From: Gemmatimonadales bacterium
Lineage (GTDB): Bacteria > Gemmatimonadota > Gemmatimonadetes > Palauibacterales > Palauibacteraceae
DNA length: 59,778 nt
Direction: 5' to 3'
NCBI GenBank assembly: GCA_009841005.1
Contig: VXMR01000062.1
Span: 1-59,778, forward strand
Made by a program: the position numbers and the translations under genes. Numbering within the stretch: the first letter of the stretch is position 1; every line of letters starts with the position of its first letter. Under the pieces are notes generated by a model. It had not been told where the DNA came from, did not search any database, and saw nothing but the letters and a program-made list of their open reading frames with translations. Positions 27,351-36,295 of this stretch are shown here, piece by piece.

Positions 27351-28534
27351 ACGCCGAGCGTCCCTGGGGACAGGAGGACCTCCTGCAACGGCTGGCGAGC
27401 GCGGTCGCGGGCCGGAGACTGCCGCAGTCGCTTCTCGTCCACGGCCCGGAGGGGGTCGGCAAGCGTTCGCTGGCGCTGTGGATCGCGCGCGCGCTCCAGT
27501 GCGAGCCGGCGGGGGCGGAGGATGTGCCCTGCGAAGCGTGCCGGCCCTGCCGCATGGCGGCGCGGCTGGAACACCCGGACATCCACCTCCACTTCCCGAT
27601 GCCGCGCCCGAAGCGGGCCGCCTCGCGGGCCAAGCTGCGGGAAGCCATCGAGGCGCAGCGGCACGAGCGTCTCGCGCTGCTGCGGGAGGATCTCCACGCA
27701 CGCCTGGACCCGGACGCCGTCACGGGACTCTACGTGGCCGCCGTGGAGAACATCCGGGACCAGGCGTCCCGGCGTCCGTCGATGGCACGCAGGTCGGTGT
27801 TCGTGATCGAGGACGCGGAGCGGATGGTGCCGCAGAGCGCGAGCCCCGAGGCGGCGAACGCCTTTCTCAAGCTCCTGGAGGAGCCGCCGCCGTTCGCCTA
27901 CATCGTCCTCACGAGCGGCCGTCCGGACGCCCTTCTGCCGACGATCCGGTCCCGCACGGTGCCGCTCCGCATCGCGCCGCTGCCGACCGAACACGTGGCG
28001 GCCTATGTGGCGGAACAGCTCGGCGTGCGCGATGACGACCGCGCACGGGCGGTCGCCCGGCGGGCCGGCGGCGCGGTCTACCGGGCGCGCACGCTCGTCG
28101 ACTCCGAAGCCGGCGAATCCGAGGCCGCGGCGGACGGCCTGCTGGCCGCCGCCCTCGACGGTTCGCCGCAGGCGCGCTATCGCGCCGCCTCCCGCTACTC
28201 CGCACGCGGCGCGCGAGGGGAGTTGGAACCGGCGCTCGAAGCGCTGCGCAACCGCCTTCGGGACATGCTCTGCGTCGCCGCCGGAGCCCCCGACGCGGCG
28301 CTCGATCCAGCGGGCGGCCGAGACGCCGGGGGCGCGAGGGGCGGCCCGGCGGAAGGCGCGGTTCTAGAAGCCCTCGGGGCCGTCGATGCGGCCATGGAAG
28401 GGGTGGGCCGCAACCTGAATCCGCAGGCGACGACAGCCCTCCTGCTCGAGGAGATGAGCGCGGCCTTCGCCGGTCGCCCCACTGGCCGGACGGCGGGAAC
28501 ACCGCAGTTTGCGGGGGTACTGAGAAGTTTGTGA
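27347..28534 (+). CDS. holB: DNA polymerase III, delta-prime subunit-like clamp-loader ATPase
   Basis: A 395-residue AAA+ protein. Walker A is GPEGVGKRSL (about residue 34), a zinc module has cysteines in PCEACRPC (about 60-68), Walker B-like VFVIEDAERM, then ANAFLKLLEEPPPFAYIVL and the sensor/arginine-finger region LPTIRSRTVPLRI. It should be the delta-prime part of the sliding-clamp loader. An insert of about 40 residues (PMPRPKRAASRAKLREAIEA...) follows the zinc module. GTG 27347 overlaps the envC stop as GTGA; the frame is open far upstream but without homology. DnaX is the main alternative, but the long C-terminal extension of DnaX is missing. Confidence 0.88.
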   Translation: MNAERPWGQEDLLQRLASAVAGRRLPQSLLVHGPEGVGKRSLALWIARALQCEPAGAEDVPCEACRPCRMAARLEHPDIHLHFPMPRPKRAASRAKLREAIEAQRHERLALLREDLHARLDPDAVTGLYVAAVENIRDQASRRPSMARRSVFVIEDAERMVPQSASPEAANAFLKLLEEPPPFAYIVLTSGRPDALLPTIRSRTVPLRIAPLPTEHVAAYVAEQLGVRDDDRARAVARRAGGAVYRARTLVDSEAGESEAAADGLLAAALDGSPQARYRAASRYSARGARGELEPALEALRNRLRDMLCVAAGAPDAALDPAGGRDAGGARGGPAEGAVLEALGAVDAAMEGVGRNLNPQATTALLLEEMSAAFAGRPTGRTAGTPQFAGVLRSL

Positions 28535-29031
28535 CGGGAGGCAGCTTCGTGGACGGACTCACACATCTGGATCCGGAAGGGCGGGTGCGAATGGTCGACG
28601 TGGGAGAGAAACCTCTCACGCGACGCGTGGCCGTGGCCGAGGGCCGGATCCGAATGAGCCGCGCGACCCTCGATGCCATCCGGGAGGGCGAGGTCGAGAA
28701 GGGAGAGGCGCTCGCCGTAGCCCGTCTCGCGGCGATCCAGGGGGCCAAGGCGGCGTCCGCGCTCGTTCCGCTCTGCCATCCGATCCCGCTCGACGCGGTA
28801 GATGTCGACCTGGAAGCCGAGGAGACGCCGCCGGCTTACCGGCTCGGCGTGCGGGCCTCGGCGGAGTGGCGCACGGGCGTCGAGATGGAGGCGATGGCAG
28901 GCGTCGCGGCCGGCCTGCTCGCCCTCTACGACATGTGCAAGGCGATCGACCGGGGCATGACGCTGGGGCCGATTCGACTCCTCGAGAAGCGCGGGGGACG
29001 ATCCGGCACCTGGAAGTCGGCTGCGAAGTGA
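28531..29031 (+). CDS. moaC: Cyclic pyranopterin monophosphate synthase
   Basis: MoaC acts with MoaA to form the first pterin intermediate of molybdenum cofactor. The 166-residue protein has the family length and motifs: VRMVDVGEKPLTRR, VPLCHPIPLD, GVEMEAMAGV and YDMCKAIDRGM with the catalytic lysine. GTG 28531 overlaps the holB stop. No other moa gene lies nearby. Confidence 0.97.
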   Translation: MTGGSFVDGLTHLDPEGRVRMVDVGEKPLTRRVAVAEGRIRMSRATLDAIREGEVEKGEALAVARLAAIQGAKAASALVPLCHPIPLDAVDVDLEAEETPPAYRLGVRASAEWRTGVEMEAMAGVAAGLLALYDMCKAIDRGMTLGPIRLLEKRGGRSGTWKSAAK

Positions 29032-29050
29032 TGCGGATACGGGGGACGCG

Positions 29051-30508
29051 GTGAGCCACCGGGAGGCGCTGCGGACGAAGATCGAGTCGGGCACGGCCCG
29101 GGTGGGCGTGCTCGGGCTCGGCTATGTCGGTCTTCCGGTCGTCACGGCGTTCTCCGGCGCAGGCTTTCGGACGCTGGGGTTCGATATCGACGAGCGTGTC
29201 GTCCGGCGGGTGAGGCGTGGCGACTCCCACATCGGCGATGTCCCGGCGCGCACCGTCGCCGCCGCCGTCGAGAGCGGCCTCCTCGATGCGACAACGGACT
29301 TCGGCCGGCTCGCGGAGATGGACGCCGTCATCATCTGCGTCCCCACCCCGCTCGGGAAGACCGGCGATCCCGACGTTTCCCACATACTCGACGCGCTCGC
29401 GCACATCCGCGACGGCCTCCGGCCCGGTCAACTCATCGTCCTCGAGTCGACCACCTACCCGGGCACGACCCGGGAACTCCTGCAGCCGGAACTCGAACAG
29501 GGCGGACTCACGGCGGGAAAGGAATTCTTCGTCGCCTTCAGCCCCGAGCGCGTAGACCCCGGCAACCCCACCTACACCTTCACGAATACGCCGAAGGTCG
29601 TGGGCGGATTGACCGCCTCCTGCCGCGAACTCGCCGATGGCCTCTACGAGAGAGTCATCGACGAGGTCGTGAGCGTTTCGTCGCCCGAGGTCGCGGAACT
29701 CACGAAACTGCTCGAGAACACCTTCCGCGCCGTGAACATCGGGCTTGTGAACGAGATGGCGGTCATCGCGGATCGTCTGGGGATCGACATCGGCGAGGTC
29801 GTCGAGGCCGCGGCGACGAAGCCGTACGGCTTCATGCGTTTCACGCCCGGCCCCGGGCTGGGCGGTCACTGCCTCCCGATCGACCCGCAGTACCTCGCCT
29901 GGAAGATGCGGACGCTCCAGTACCGGACCCGCTTCATCGAACTCGCCGCCGAGGTCAACGCCGAGATGCCGCGCTACGTCGTGGATCGCGTCGCGCAGGC
30001 GCTCAACCGGCACCGGCGACCGCTGAACGGCAGCCGCGTCCTGCTGCTGGGCGTCGCCTACAAGCCGGGCGTCGGCGATGTCCGCGAGAGTCCGGCGCTC
30101 GACGTCATCGAACTCCTGCGCCGGCAGGGCTCCGAGGTCTCATATCACGATCCGTTCGTGCCGCGGCTGGCACTGGAGGGCGGAGACCTCGAATCGCAGC
30201 CCCTGACGGCGGAGTCGGTCGCATCGAGCCACGCCACGGTCGTGATCACGGATCACCCGCAGGTGGACTACGGTCTCGTGCTCGAGAGGGCGCAGATCAT
30301 CGTGGATACGCGCAGCGGCCTGCCGAAGCGGTCCGGGGAGCCCGGCGAGCAGGCCGGTGCGGCCCTCTATCCGCTTTCCGGCCCCGCGCGCGGCGGCTCA
30401 GCGCCGGATCTCGAGCCGGTCGCCGGGATGGATCCGGGTCGAGGAGAGGCGATTCCATTCGATGAGGTCGCGCGTCGATACCGAATGTCGGCGGGCGATC
30501 AGCCATAA
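29051..30508 (+). CDS. wbpA: UDP-N-acetylglucosamine 6-dehydrogenase-type nucleotide sugar dehydrogenase
   Basis: An NAD-dependent enzyme that oxidises C6 of a UDP-N-acetylhexosamine to the acid, for surface polysaccharides. Motifs: GVLGLGYVGLPV (NAD-binding), IICVPTPLGK, VLESTTYPGTT, SPERVDPGN, NTPKVVGG, ATKPYGFM and the catalytic cysteine in GPGLGGHCLPIDP. This pattern is closest to WbpA. The protein is 485 residues, about 50 longer than usual: after LVLERAQIIVDTRSG the tail reads through low-complexity sequence antisense to the convergent mltD-like gene (111-bp overlap). The wbpP-like epimerase at 34405 is a likely pathway partner. Confidence 0.9.
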   Translation: MSHREALRTKIESGTARVGVLGLGYVGLPVVTAFSGAGFRTLGFDIDERVVRRVRRGDSHIGDVPARTVAAAVESGLLDATTDFGRLAEMDAVIICVPTPLGKTGDPDVSHILDALAHIRDGLRPGQLIVLESTTYPGTTRELLQPELEQGGLTAGKEFFVAFSPERVDPGNPTYTFTNTPKVVGGLTASCRELADGLYERVIDEVVSVSSPEVAELTKLLENTFRAVNIGLVNEMAVIADRLGIDIGEVVEAAATKPYGFMRFTPGPGLGGHCLPIDPQYLAWKMRTLQYRTRFIELAAEVNAEMPRYVVDRVAQALNRHRRPLNGSRVLLLGVAYKPGVGDVRESPALDVIELLRRQGSEVSYHDPFVPRLALEGGDLESQPLTAESVASSHATVVITDHPQVDYGLVLERAQIIVDTRSGLPKRSGEPGEQAGAALYPLSGPARGGSAPDLEPVAGMDPGRGEAIPFDEVARRYRMSAGDQP

Positions 30509-32125
30509 CGAGTCACCCGGCCGGACCACGATCGTCACAGGCCCGGCGCCGTTGCTCGCGGACCCCGTCGAACCCGTTCCCGTCGACCCGCCCGTTCGCG
30601 GAATCAGCAACTCCTGGCCGATCTGCAGGCGTCGCGGATTCACATTGCCGTTCGCGGCCCGCAACGCCGCCACCGACACGCCGTATCGCTGCGCGATCAC
30701 GTCCAGCGTCTGCCCGCGCTGCACCGTGACGACGGTCGTCCCCTCGGCGTTCGTCCGCGCGTCGAGCGGGCGAGTGGGCGAGCTGCGCGCGATCGATGCG
30801 CCGGGCGCCCGCGCCGACCGGGGAATGACGAGTTCCTGGCCGATCTGCAGGCGACGCGGGTTCAGGTTGCCGTTCGCCGCACGCAGCGCCGCCACCGACA
30901 CACCGTACTGCTGCCCGATCCACCCCAGCGTGTGACCGCGCTGGACCGTGTGGAACGTCCAGGTCACCCGCTCATCCACGGGCACGGCCGCATACCGCGC
31001 CGCGAACCGGGCGGCGCCCTCGACCGGGACCCGAACCTCGACCTCGCGGTTCGGCGGCGTCACGTCGCGCGGAAACTCGGGGTTGAGGAGGTTGATCGTT
31101 TCCTCGTCGGTCCCGGCGGCCTCCGCCAGGACGTCGAAGCTCGTCGCGTCGGGCACGCGCACCTTCGCGTACTCCGGGATCGTCTCTCTCTCGGGATCCG
31201 GGAACCCGTAGCGCGCGGGATCGTGCCCGATAATGGCCGCCGCGATGATCTTGGGCACGTAGTCCCGCGTCTCGCGCCGCAGCAGACGGCGGTCGGCGAG
31301 ATCCCAGAAGGTGCCGCCCGGCACGGTGCGCAGCCCGCGGCGGACCCGGTTGGGTCCTCCGTTGTAGCCCGCGGCCGCGAGATACCAGGAACCGAACTCG
31401 TCGTAGAGGTCCTTGAGGTGCCGGACCGCGGCGTCCGTCGCCTTCTCCGGATCTCTCCGTTCGTCGATCCAGTAGGATATTTCGAGGCCGTACTGGCGCC
31501 CCGTGCCCGAGATGAACTGCCACAGCCCCACCGCGCTCGCGCGGCTGTAGGCGTTCGGGTTCATCCCGCTCTCGATGAGCGCGAGGTAGATCAGGTCCTG
31601 CGGCAGCCCCGCCTCGCGCAGCTTCCGGCGAATCATGGGCTCGTAACGGGTCTTGCGGCCGAGGTAGGTCCCGAAGCGTTCGCCGATGGCGGTCTGGAAG
31701 TAGTGGACCCACGACCGGACGCGCTCGTTCATCTCAAGCCTGAAGACGCGCGGATCCTCTCCTTCGTGCACCAGCCCCATCGGGTCGCCGCCTAGCATCT
31801 CGCGGATGGCCCGATCAATCTCCGCCGGCGTGGGCTCGGCATCCGTATCGTCTGCCGGGCCCGGCACGACCGGGTCCTCCGGCATCAACTCGTCGTCCGG
31901 AGCCGGCGCCGACGCGGGAGCGTCTCCCGGCTGCGGGGTCGTTTCGGGTGGATCCGCCGCGCCGGCCTCGGGCGCCCCCTGCTCGACGTTCGCGTTCTCC
32001 GGGGCCGGGCCGAGTTCGGGTGTACGCTGGGTGAGCGCGCAGCCGTGCAGCACAAACACCGCGAGCAGAAGACCGACCCAATGAAGGCACGCAGGGACGA
32101 GCGTTCTCGATGATCGATAGGTCAT
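30398..32125 (-). CDS. MltD-like membrane-bound lytic transglycosylase with three LysM domains
   Basis: A 575-residue lipoprotein cutting peptidoglycan glycan strands. Signal peptide with lipobox ending at Cys29 (VLHGC), an acidic proline-rich linker to about residue 110, a transglycosylase domain with catalytic glutamate in LIYLALIESGMNPNAYS and the GLWQFISGTGRQYGL and AAAGYNGGPNRV motifs, then three LysM wall-binding modules starting near WTFHTVQRGHTLGWIG, VVTVQRGQTLDVIA and IVVRPGDSLWLIA. The first two LysM repeats are nearly identical at DNA level. ATG 32125 is chosen because it gives the lipoprotein signal. The 3' end overlaps the convergent wbpA gene by 111 bp. Confidence 0.94.
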   Translation of the reverse strand: MTYRSSRTLVPACLHWVGLLLAVFVLHGCALTQRTPELGPAPENANVEQGAPEAGAADPPETTPQPGDAPASAPAPDDELMPEDPVVPGPADDTDAEPTPAEIDRAIREMLGGDPMGLVHEGEDPRVFRLEMNERVRSWVHYFQTAIGERFGTYLGRKTRYEPMIRRKLREAGLPQDLIYLALIESGMNPNAYSRASAVGLWQFISGTGRQYGLEISYWIDERRDPEKATDAAVRHLKDLYDEFGSWYLAAAGYNGGPNRVRRGLRTVPGGTFWDLADRRLLRRETRDYVPKIIAAAIIGHDPARYGFPDPERETIPEYAKVRVPDATSFDVLAEAAGTDEETINLLNPEFPRDVTPPNREVEVRVPVEGAARFAARYAAVPVDERVTWTFHTVQRGHTLGWIGQQYGVSVAALRAANGNLNPRRLQIGQELVIPRSARAPGASIARSSPTRPLDARTNAEGTTVVTVQRGQTLDVIAQRYGVSVAALRAANGNVNPRRLQIGQELLIPRTGGSTGTGSTGSASNGAGPVTIVVRPGDSLWLIARRHSVSTRDLIEWNRLSSTRIHPGDRLEIRR

Positions 32126-32307
32126 CAGACGGCAAATCCCCCCTTGGTGCCACAACTCTGGTGCTGCTACCCCCAGGCCCCTCCACCCCGCCAAGGCGTC
32201 GCTCCGGAAGCAGGACCGGACAACACGCGAATAATGGTACAGAAGCGGATGTGCCGTGTCGAGACGGACCCGGCGGCGAAGCGTTTCAGGCGAGATGCAG
32301 TGCCGCT

Positions 32308-32342
32308 CGAACGCAGCAGGGTTTTGCCACGGGTTGCTAGAC
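32308..32342 (+). repeat. Dispersed repeat, copy A (35 bp, hairpin-forming)
   Basis: The sequence begins CGAACGCAGCAGGG, continues TTTTGCCACGGG and ends TTGCTAGAC. A near-identical 36-bp copy lies at 51689-51724, same orientation. AGCA/TGCT-type complementary ends allow a small hairpin. This copy overlaps the last bases of guaB and supplies its TAG stop. It may be a REP-like element or an end of an insertion sequence. Confidence 0.65.
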
Positions 32343-33803
32343 GTGGTAGTTGGGGGCTTCGCGCGTGATCACGACATCGTGCGGATGGGACTCGCGAAGT
32401 CCGCCGGAAGTGATGCGGAGGAAGCGGGCATCGCGGCGGAGTTCGTCCATGTCGGCGGCGCCGCAGTACCCCATGCCGCTGCGAAGACCGCCGACGAGCT
32501 GGAACACGGTGTCCGACACCGGCCCCTTGTAGGGCACCCGGCCTTCGATCCCCTCGGGGACCAGCTTCTGGGCGGACGATCCCTCCTGAAAATACCGGTC
32601 GGCCGAGCCGGCCTGCATGGCCGCCAGCGAACCCATGCCGCGGATCACCTTGAACCGCCGCCCCTCGAGGAGGAAGGTCTCCCCCGGGCTCTCGTCGGTG
32701 CCCGCGAACATGGACCCGAGCATGCACGTCTCCGCCCCCGCCGCGATCGCCTTCACGAGATCGCCGGAGTACTTGATGCCGCCGTCGCCGATGACCGGCA
32801 CCCGGCCCTCCGCCCCCGCCACGCTGTCCTCGATCGCGGTGATCTGAGGCACGCCCACCCCCGTGACGACGCGCGTCGTGCAGATGGATCCCGGCCCCAC
32901 GCCGACCTTGACCGCGTTCACCCCCCGCTCGACGAGCGCCGCCGCCCCCTCCCGGGTCGCGACGTTGCCGGCAATGAGGTCGATGTCGGGGAGCGCCTCC
33001 CGCACCCGGGTGACGGCCTCGAGGACGCCTTCCGAGTGCCCGTGCGCGGTGTCGACGACGATGACGTCCACGCCGGCCCCGGCGAGTTCCCGCGCCCGCT
33101 CGAGTTCGTTCCGGCTCGCCCCCACGGCCGCCCCTGCCCGGAGCCGTCCGTGGCCATCCTTCGTCGCGTTGGGAAACTGCCGCCGCTTGAAGATGTCCTT
33201 GACGGTGATGAGCCCCGCGAGCCGCCCGTCCTCTCCCACCACGGGGAGTTTCTCGATCTTGTGACGGCGGAGAATCTCCTCCGCCTCGTCGAGCGAGGTC
33301 CCGGCGGGCGCCGTCACGAGATTCTCGCTCGTCATCACCTCCCGCACCGACCGCGAGAGGTCGGTCTCGAACACCAGGTCCCGGTTGGTCAGAATCCCGA
33401 CGAGGGCGCCGTCGTCGCCCACGATGGGGACCCCGCTGATCGAAAAGTCCCTCATCCGCCGTCGGGCCTCGCCCAGGGTGGCGTCGGGTCCGAGCGTGAC
33501 GGGGTCCAGAATCATCCCGCTCTCGGACCGCTTCACCCGGTCGACCTGCCGGGCCTGGTCTTCGATCGGCATGTTCTTGTGGATGATGCCGATCCCCCCC
33601 TCGCGCGCGAGAGCGATGGCCATGCGGGACTCCGTCACCGTGTCCATGGCGGCGGAGAGCAGCGGAATCTGGAGTCGGATCCGTTGAGTCAGGCGAGTGG
33701 AGACATCGACATCCGCCGGATGAACGAGCGCATGCCCGGGTGCGAGCAGAACGTCATCGAAAGTCAGTGCTTCGCGGCTGGAGCGCGGCGTGGGAGCTTC
33801 CAT
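32337..33803 (-). CDS. guaB: Inosine-5'-monophosphate dehydrogenase
   Basis: IMPDH oxidises IMP to XMP, the committed step of GMP synthesis. The 488-residue protein has the full plan: N-terminal barrel start [13 protein letters not shown], two CBS domains (about residues 95-210), the active-site loop [15 protein letters not shown] with the catalytic cysteine, [16 protein letters not shown], and the flap GMGSLAAM with the late [11 protein letters not shown] motif. It starts at ATG 33803 without a Shine-Dalgarno sequence; a strong promoter sits immediately upstream, so a leaderless mRNA is likely. The stop codon lies inside a dispersed repeat. Confidence 0.97.
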   Translation of the reverse strand: MEAPTPRSSREALTFDDVLLAPGHALVHPADVDVSTRLTQRIRLQIPLLSAAMDTVTESRMAIALAREGGIGIIHKNMPIEDQARQVDRVKRSESGMILDPVTLGPDATLGEARRRMRDFSISGVPIVGDDGALVGILTNRDLVFETDLSRSVREVMTSENLVTAPAGTSLDEAEEILRRHKIEKLPVVGEDGRLAGLITVKDIFKRRQFPNATKDGHGRLRAGAAVGASRNELERARELAGAGVDVIVVDTAHGHSEGVLEAVTRVREALPDIDLIAGNVATREGAAALVERGVNAVKVGVGPGSICTTRVVTGVGVPQITAIEDSVAGAEGRVPVIGDGGIKYSGDLVKAIAAGAETCMLGSMFAGTDESPGETFLLEGRRFKVIRGMGSLAAMQAGSADRYFQEGSSAQKLVPEGIEGRVPYKGPVSDTVFQLVGGLRSGMGYCGAADMDELRRDARFLRITSGGLRESHPHDVVITREAPNYHV

Positions 33804-33808
33804 GCGCC

Positions 33809-33837
33809 ATCGTAGGCGACGGCCCTCGCGACGTCAA
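33809..33837 (-). promoter_or_regulatory. guaB promoter, probably giving a leaderless mRNA
   Basis: On the minus strand TTGACG (33837-33832) and TACGAT (33814-33809) are exactly 17 nt apart. The -10 box ends only 5 nt before the guaB ATG, leaving no room for a ribosome-binding site. Reading is from consensus only. Confidence 0.65.
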
Positions 33838-33870
33838 CGAGCGGCCGGTCGCCCGGCGGCAACCGCCGTC

Positions 33871-34248
33871 CTACGGGTCGACGACGATCTCGCGCGTCTC
33901 GGGCGGCGGGCGATCCTCCCGGGGTTCCGGTTCCGGGCTTCCCGCTTCGAGTTCGGCGAGGAATCCCCGCCCGGCCTCGCGGAACGAGTCGATCACGCGG
34001 TCGGCCGCGCCGAGCACCTTCATCGTCCCCTTGACCGCGGTGGTCGAGGCCCGCGTCCTCCGCAGCCCCCGATGGACGGATTCTGCGAAGTGCTGGAACG
34101 GATCCGCGCCGGCCGCCGGCCGGGATGCGTACTTCGATGCGAGATAGTCGATGAAATCGACGACCTCGTACTGCTTGTCTTCGGGGAGAGCCTGGAGCTT
34201 CCTCCAGATCTTCTTCCTCAGGATCTCGTTCATGCCTTCTTCGGCCAT
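33871..34248 (-). CDS. Small DUF2281-like protein
   Basis: A 125-residue soluble protein. The N-terminal half (EILRKKIWRKLQALPEDKQYEVVDFIDYLASKY) resembles DUF2281-type small proteins, which have a helical LPEDKxxEVxDFIxFL core. The second half is a helical stretch plus an acidic proline-rich tail. Function unknown. ATG 34248 is preceded by GGAAGG and starts directly at the recognisable part, although the frame is open further upstream. It is divergent from the wbpP-like gene. Confidence 0.75.
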   Translation of the reverse strand: MAEEGMNEILRKKIWRKLQALPEDKQYEVVDFIDYLASKYASRPAAGADPFQHFAESVHRGLRRTRASTTAVKGTMKVLGAADRVIDSFREAGRGFLAELEAGSPEPEPREDRPPPETREIVVDP

Positions 34249-34391
34249 GGCGCCTTCCGACTCCGTGGTCGTCCGAACCCGCCCCGCCTTCCTTCGCCGG
34301 TCCCCCTCATACTCCGCCCGACAGGGGGCAGGTTTCAAGTACGCAGCGCGCGCGGCGGCGCGAGGGGTTCCGCCGTCCGCCGCCGCAAGCA

Positions 34392-34397
34392 TAACAT
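34392..34397 (+). promoter_or_regulatory. Candidate -10 box of the wbpP-like gene
   Basis: TAACAT ends 7 nt before the GTG start at 34405, the same spacing as upstream of the DUF72 and cupin genes. The -35 is weak (TTCCGC at 18-nt spacing). Confidence 0.4.
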
Positions 34398-34404
34398 GTA
34401 GCGC

Positions 34405-35424
34405 GTGAAAACCGCCTATGACCTCGCCTGCGAAGAACTCGCCGCGGCCCCTCGACGATGGCTGGTCACGGGAGGCGCCGGGTTCATCGGATCGCACCTC
34501 GTCGAGCGGCTCCTGACGCTGGGACAGGAGGTCGTGGCGCTCGACGACCTCTCGACCGGAAACCGCGGCAACATCGACGAAGCCGTGGCGGCATCGGGCG
34601 CCCCGGCGGACCGGTGCCGTTTCCTCGAGCAGGACGTCGTCGATGCCGACGCGGTCCTCGAGGCATGCCGCGATGTCGACATCGTGCTGCACCAGGCCGC
34701 GCTGGGTTCGGTGCCCCGATCCGTCAAGGAGCCGCAGGAGACGTATGCCCGCAACGTCGAGGGGTTCATCAACGTGCTGGACGCGGCCCGCGACGCCGGC
34801 GTTTCCCGCCTCATCTACGCCTCCTCGAGTTCGGTGTACGGGGACTCGCCCTACCTCCCGAAGGTGGAGGCCCGCATCGGAAACCCGTCCTCCCCTTATG
34901 CGGCCACGAAGCGCGTCAACGAGTTGTACGCGGAGATGTACCGCCGCAGCTACAACATCGAGGTCGTCGGACTCCGCTACTTCAACGTCTTCGGCAGGAG
35001 GCAGGCACCCGACGGACCGTACGCCGCGGTCATACCGCGCTGGACCCTGAGGATGCTCGCGGGAGAGCCGTGCCAGATCTTCGGGGACGGGAAGACGACC
35101 CGGGATTATTGCTACATCGACAACGTGGTACAGGCGAACCTGCTCGCCGCCACGACGGGGGCGGAGGCGGCGCTCGGCGTCTACAACGTCGCCGCGGGAG
35201 ATCCGACGACGCTGAACGAGCTGTTCGCCCTCATTCGGTCGGGGCTTGCGAAGAAGCGGCCGGATGTGGGAAACGCCGAACCGGTGTACGAGCGCTTCCG
35301 GGTCGGTGACGTCCGGCATTCCTACGCGGACATCTCGAAAGCCCGGGAACGGCTGGGATACGAACCCCGGTGGACGCTCACCGAAGGTCTTCAGTCCACG
35401 CTCGACTGGTACGCCGCCTTCTGA
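34405..35424 (+). CDS. wbpP: UDP-N-acetylglucosamine 4-epimerase-type SDR (WbpP-like)
   Basis: An extended short-chain dehydrogenase interconverting UDP-GlcNAc and UDP-GalNAc (or their acids). The N-terminal extension YDLACEELAAAPRRWLVTG and the Rossmann GGAGFIGSHLVE match WbpP; catalytic SSS and Tyr-x-x-x-Lys are in YASSSSVYGDS and SPYAATKRVNE. Further family marks are YFNVFGRRQ and GDGKTTRDYCYIDNVVQANL. 339 residues, normal length. GTG start without Shine-Dalgarno, with a -10 box 7 nt upstream. With wbpA at 29051 it suggests UDP-GalNAcA or a related acidic sugar as product. Confidence 0.92.
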   Translation: MKTAYDLACEELAAAPRRWLVTGGAGFIGSHLVERLLTLGQEVVALDDLSTGNRGNIDEAVAASGAPADRCRFLEQDVVDADAVLEACRDVDIVLHQAALGSVPRSVKEPQETYARNVEGFINVLDAARDAGVSRLIYASSSSVYGDSPYLPKVEARIGNPSSPYAATKRVNELYAEMYRRSYNIEVVGLRYFNVFGRRQAPDGPYAAVIPRWTLRMLAGEPCQIFGDGKTTRDYCYIDNVVQANLLAATTGAEAALGVYNVAAGDPTTLNELFALIRSGLAKKRPDVGNAEPVYERFRVGDVRHSYADISKARERLGYEPRWTLTEGLQSTLDWYAAF

Positions 35425-36128
35425 ACGGCGGGGACTGGCCTGCGGGTACCCATCCCCCAGGGCTGCCGGGGTCCGATCTTCACGTCTGGAGAATCGATCT
35501 CTCCGCCTGTGACGGTTCCGGCGGCGACGCCCTCCTGAGTCCGGACGAGCGGGCCCGCGCCGAGCGACTCGTCAACGCGAAGGCACGCGCCCGCTTCCGT
35601 TGCGCCCGCATCGCCCTGCGACGCCTCCTCTCCGGGTATATGCGCGTCCCGCCCGGCGAGTTGGCGCTGGAGTACGGAGAGCACGGAAAGCCTCGGCTGT
35701 TACGAGGGAGCGACGGGGCCGGCGATGCTCCCCCCTTCTTCTTCAACCTCAGCCACTCGGGCGGACTCGCGCTCTGCGCGGTGGGCCAGATTGGCGAGAT
35801 CGGAGTGGACATCGAACGCATCCGGCCGCTCAGCTACCCGGGGGATCTCGCCCGCGACCACCTCTCCCCCGAGGAACGGCGCCTCCGGTCCGACTGGGAG
35901 ACCCCGGCGGCGAGGCCGGAGTTCTTCCGGATCTGGGCCCGGAAGGAGTCTATCCTCAAGGCCGCCGGACTCGGTTTATCGCGTCCGCTGGGCCGCGTCG
36001 ACACGATTCGCGGGGAACTCGACGGGCGTTCGTGGTGGTTGATCGACCTCTTCCCCGGGGAAGGTTTCACGGGCGCCGTGGCATGCGCCCGGAGGCCGGA
36101 GACCGTCCGGCGGTGGAGCTGGCGGTGA
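35370..36128 (+). CDS. 4'-phosphopantetheinyl transferase (Sfp type)
   Basis: This enzyme loads coenzyme A-derived phosphopantetheine onto carrier proteins. It has the Sfp-family motifs: RARFRCARIALRRLLSGY, FFFNLSHSGG, the magnesium site IGEIGVDIERI and the catalytic WARKESILKAAG. The frame opens at GTG 35370 inside the epimerase gene (252 residues), but clear homology begins at about residue 36 (SDLHVWRIDL). No conventional start lies closer, so the true N-terminus is uncertain. Carrier proteins served are not visible in the window; a large sfp-like enzyme suggests secondary metabolism or fatty acid carriers. Confidence 0.88.
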   Translation: MDAHRRSSVHARLVRRLLNGGDWPAGTHPPGLPGSDLHVWRIDLSACDGSGGDALLSPDERARAERLVNAKARARFRCARIALRRLLSGYMRVPPGELALEYGEHGKPRLLRGSDGAGDAPPFFFNLSHSGGLALCAVGQIGEIGVDIERIRPLSYPGDLARDHLSPEERRLRSDWETPAARPEFFRIWARKESILKAAGLGLSRPLGRVDTIRGELDGRSWWLIDLFPGEGFTGAVACARRPETVRRWSWR

Positions 36129-36140
36129 CCGCCGCGGGGT

Positions 36141-36156
36141 CGCCGATCGTTCGGCG
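36141..36156 (+). terminator. Hairpin after the phosphopantetheinyl transferase gene
   Basis: CGCCGA and TCGGCG form a perfect 6-bp stem around a TCGT tetraloop 13 nt past the stop. There is no T-run, so termination is only a possibility. Confidence 0.35.
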
Positions 36157-36169
36157 GCGGCGGGCGAGG

Positions 36170-36198
36170 TTGACGATGGCCTATCCGCTCCCCATAGT
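36170..36198 (+). promoter_or_regulatory. Candidate glnA promoter
   Basis: TTGACG (36170-36175) and CATAGT (36193-36198) are separated by 17 nt, about 100 nt upstream of glnA. A small GGTCG/CGACC hairpin lies in the leader. No glutamine riboswitch was recognised. Confidence 0.5.
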
Positions 36199-36295
36199 GC
36201 CTCGCGACATTGCGGGTCGTGCCCGACCGCCAGGCGCGGAGCCGGACGTACGAACCCCCCCTCAGTACGCCCCCAAGTGACCCGGAGGTCGCGCC

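Noticed and set aside
30600-30960. Near-identical repeated DNA that could suggest a CRISPR or tandem array
   Set aside because: The repeats are the coding sequence of adjacent LysM domains, in frame, with no spacer pattern.
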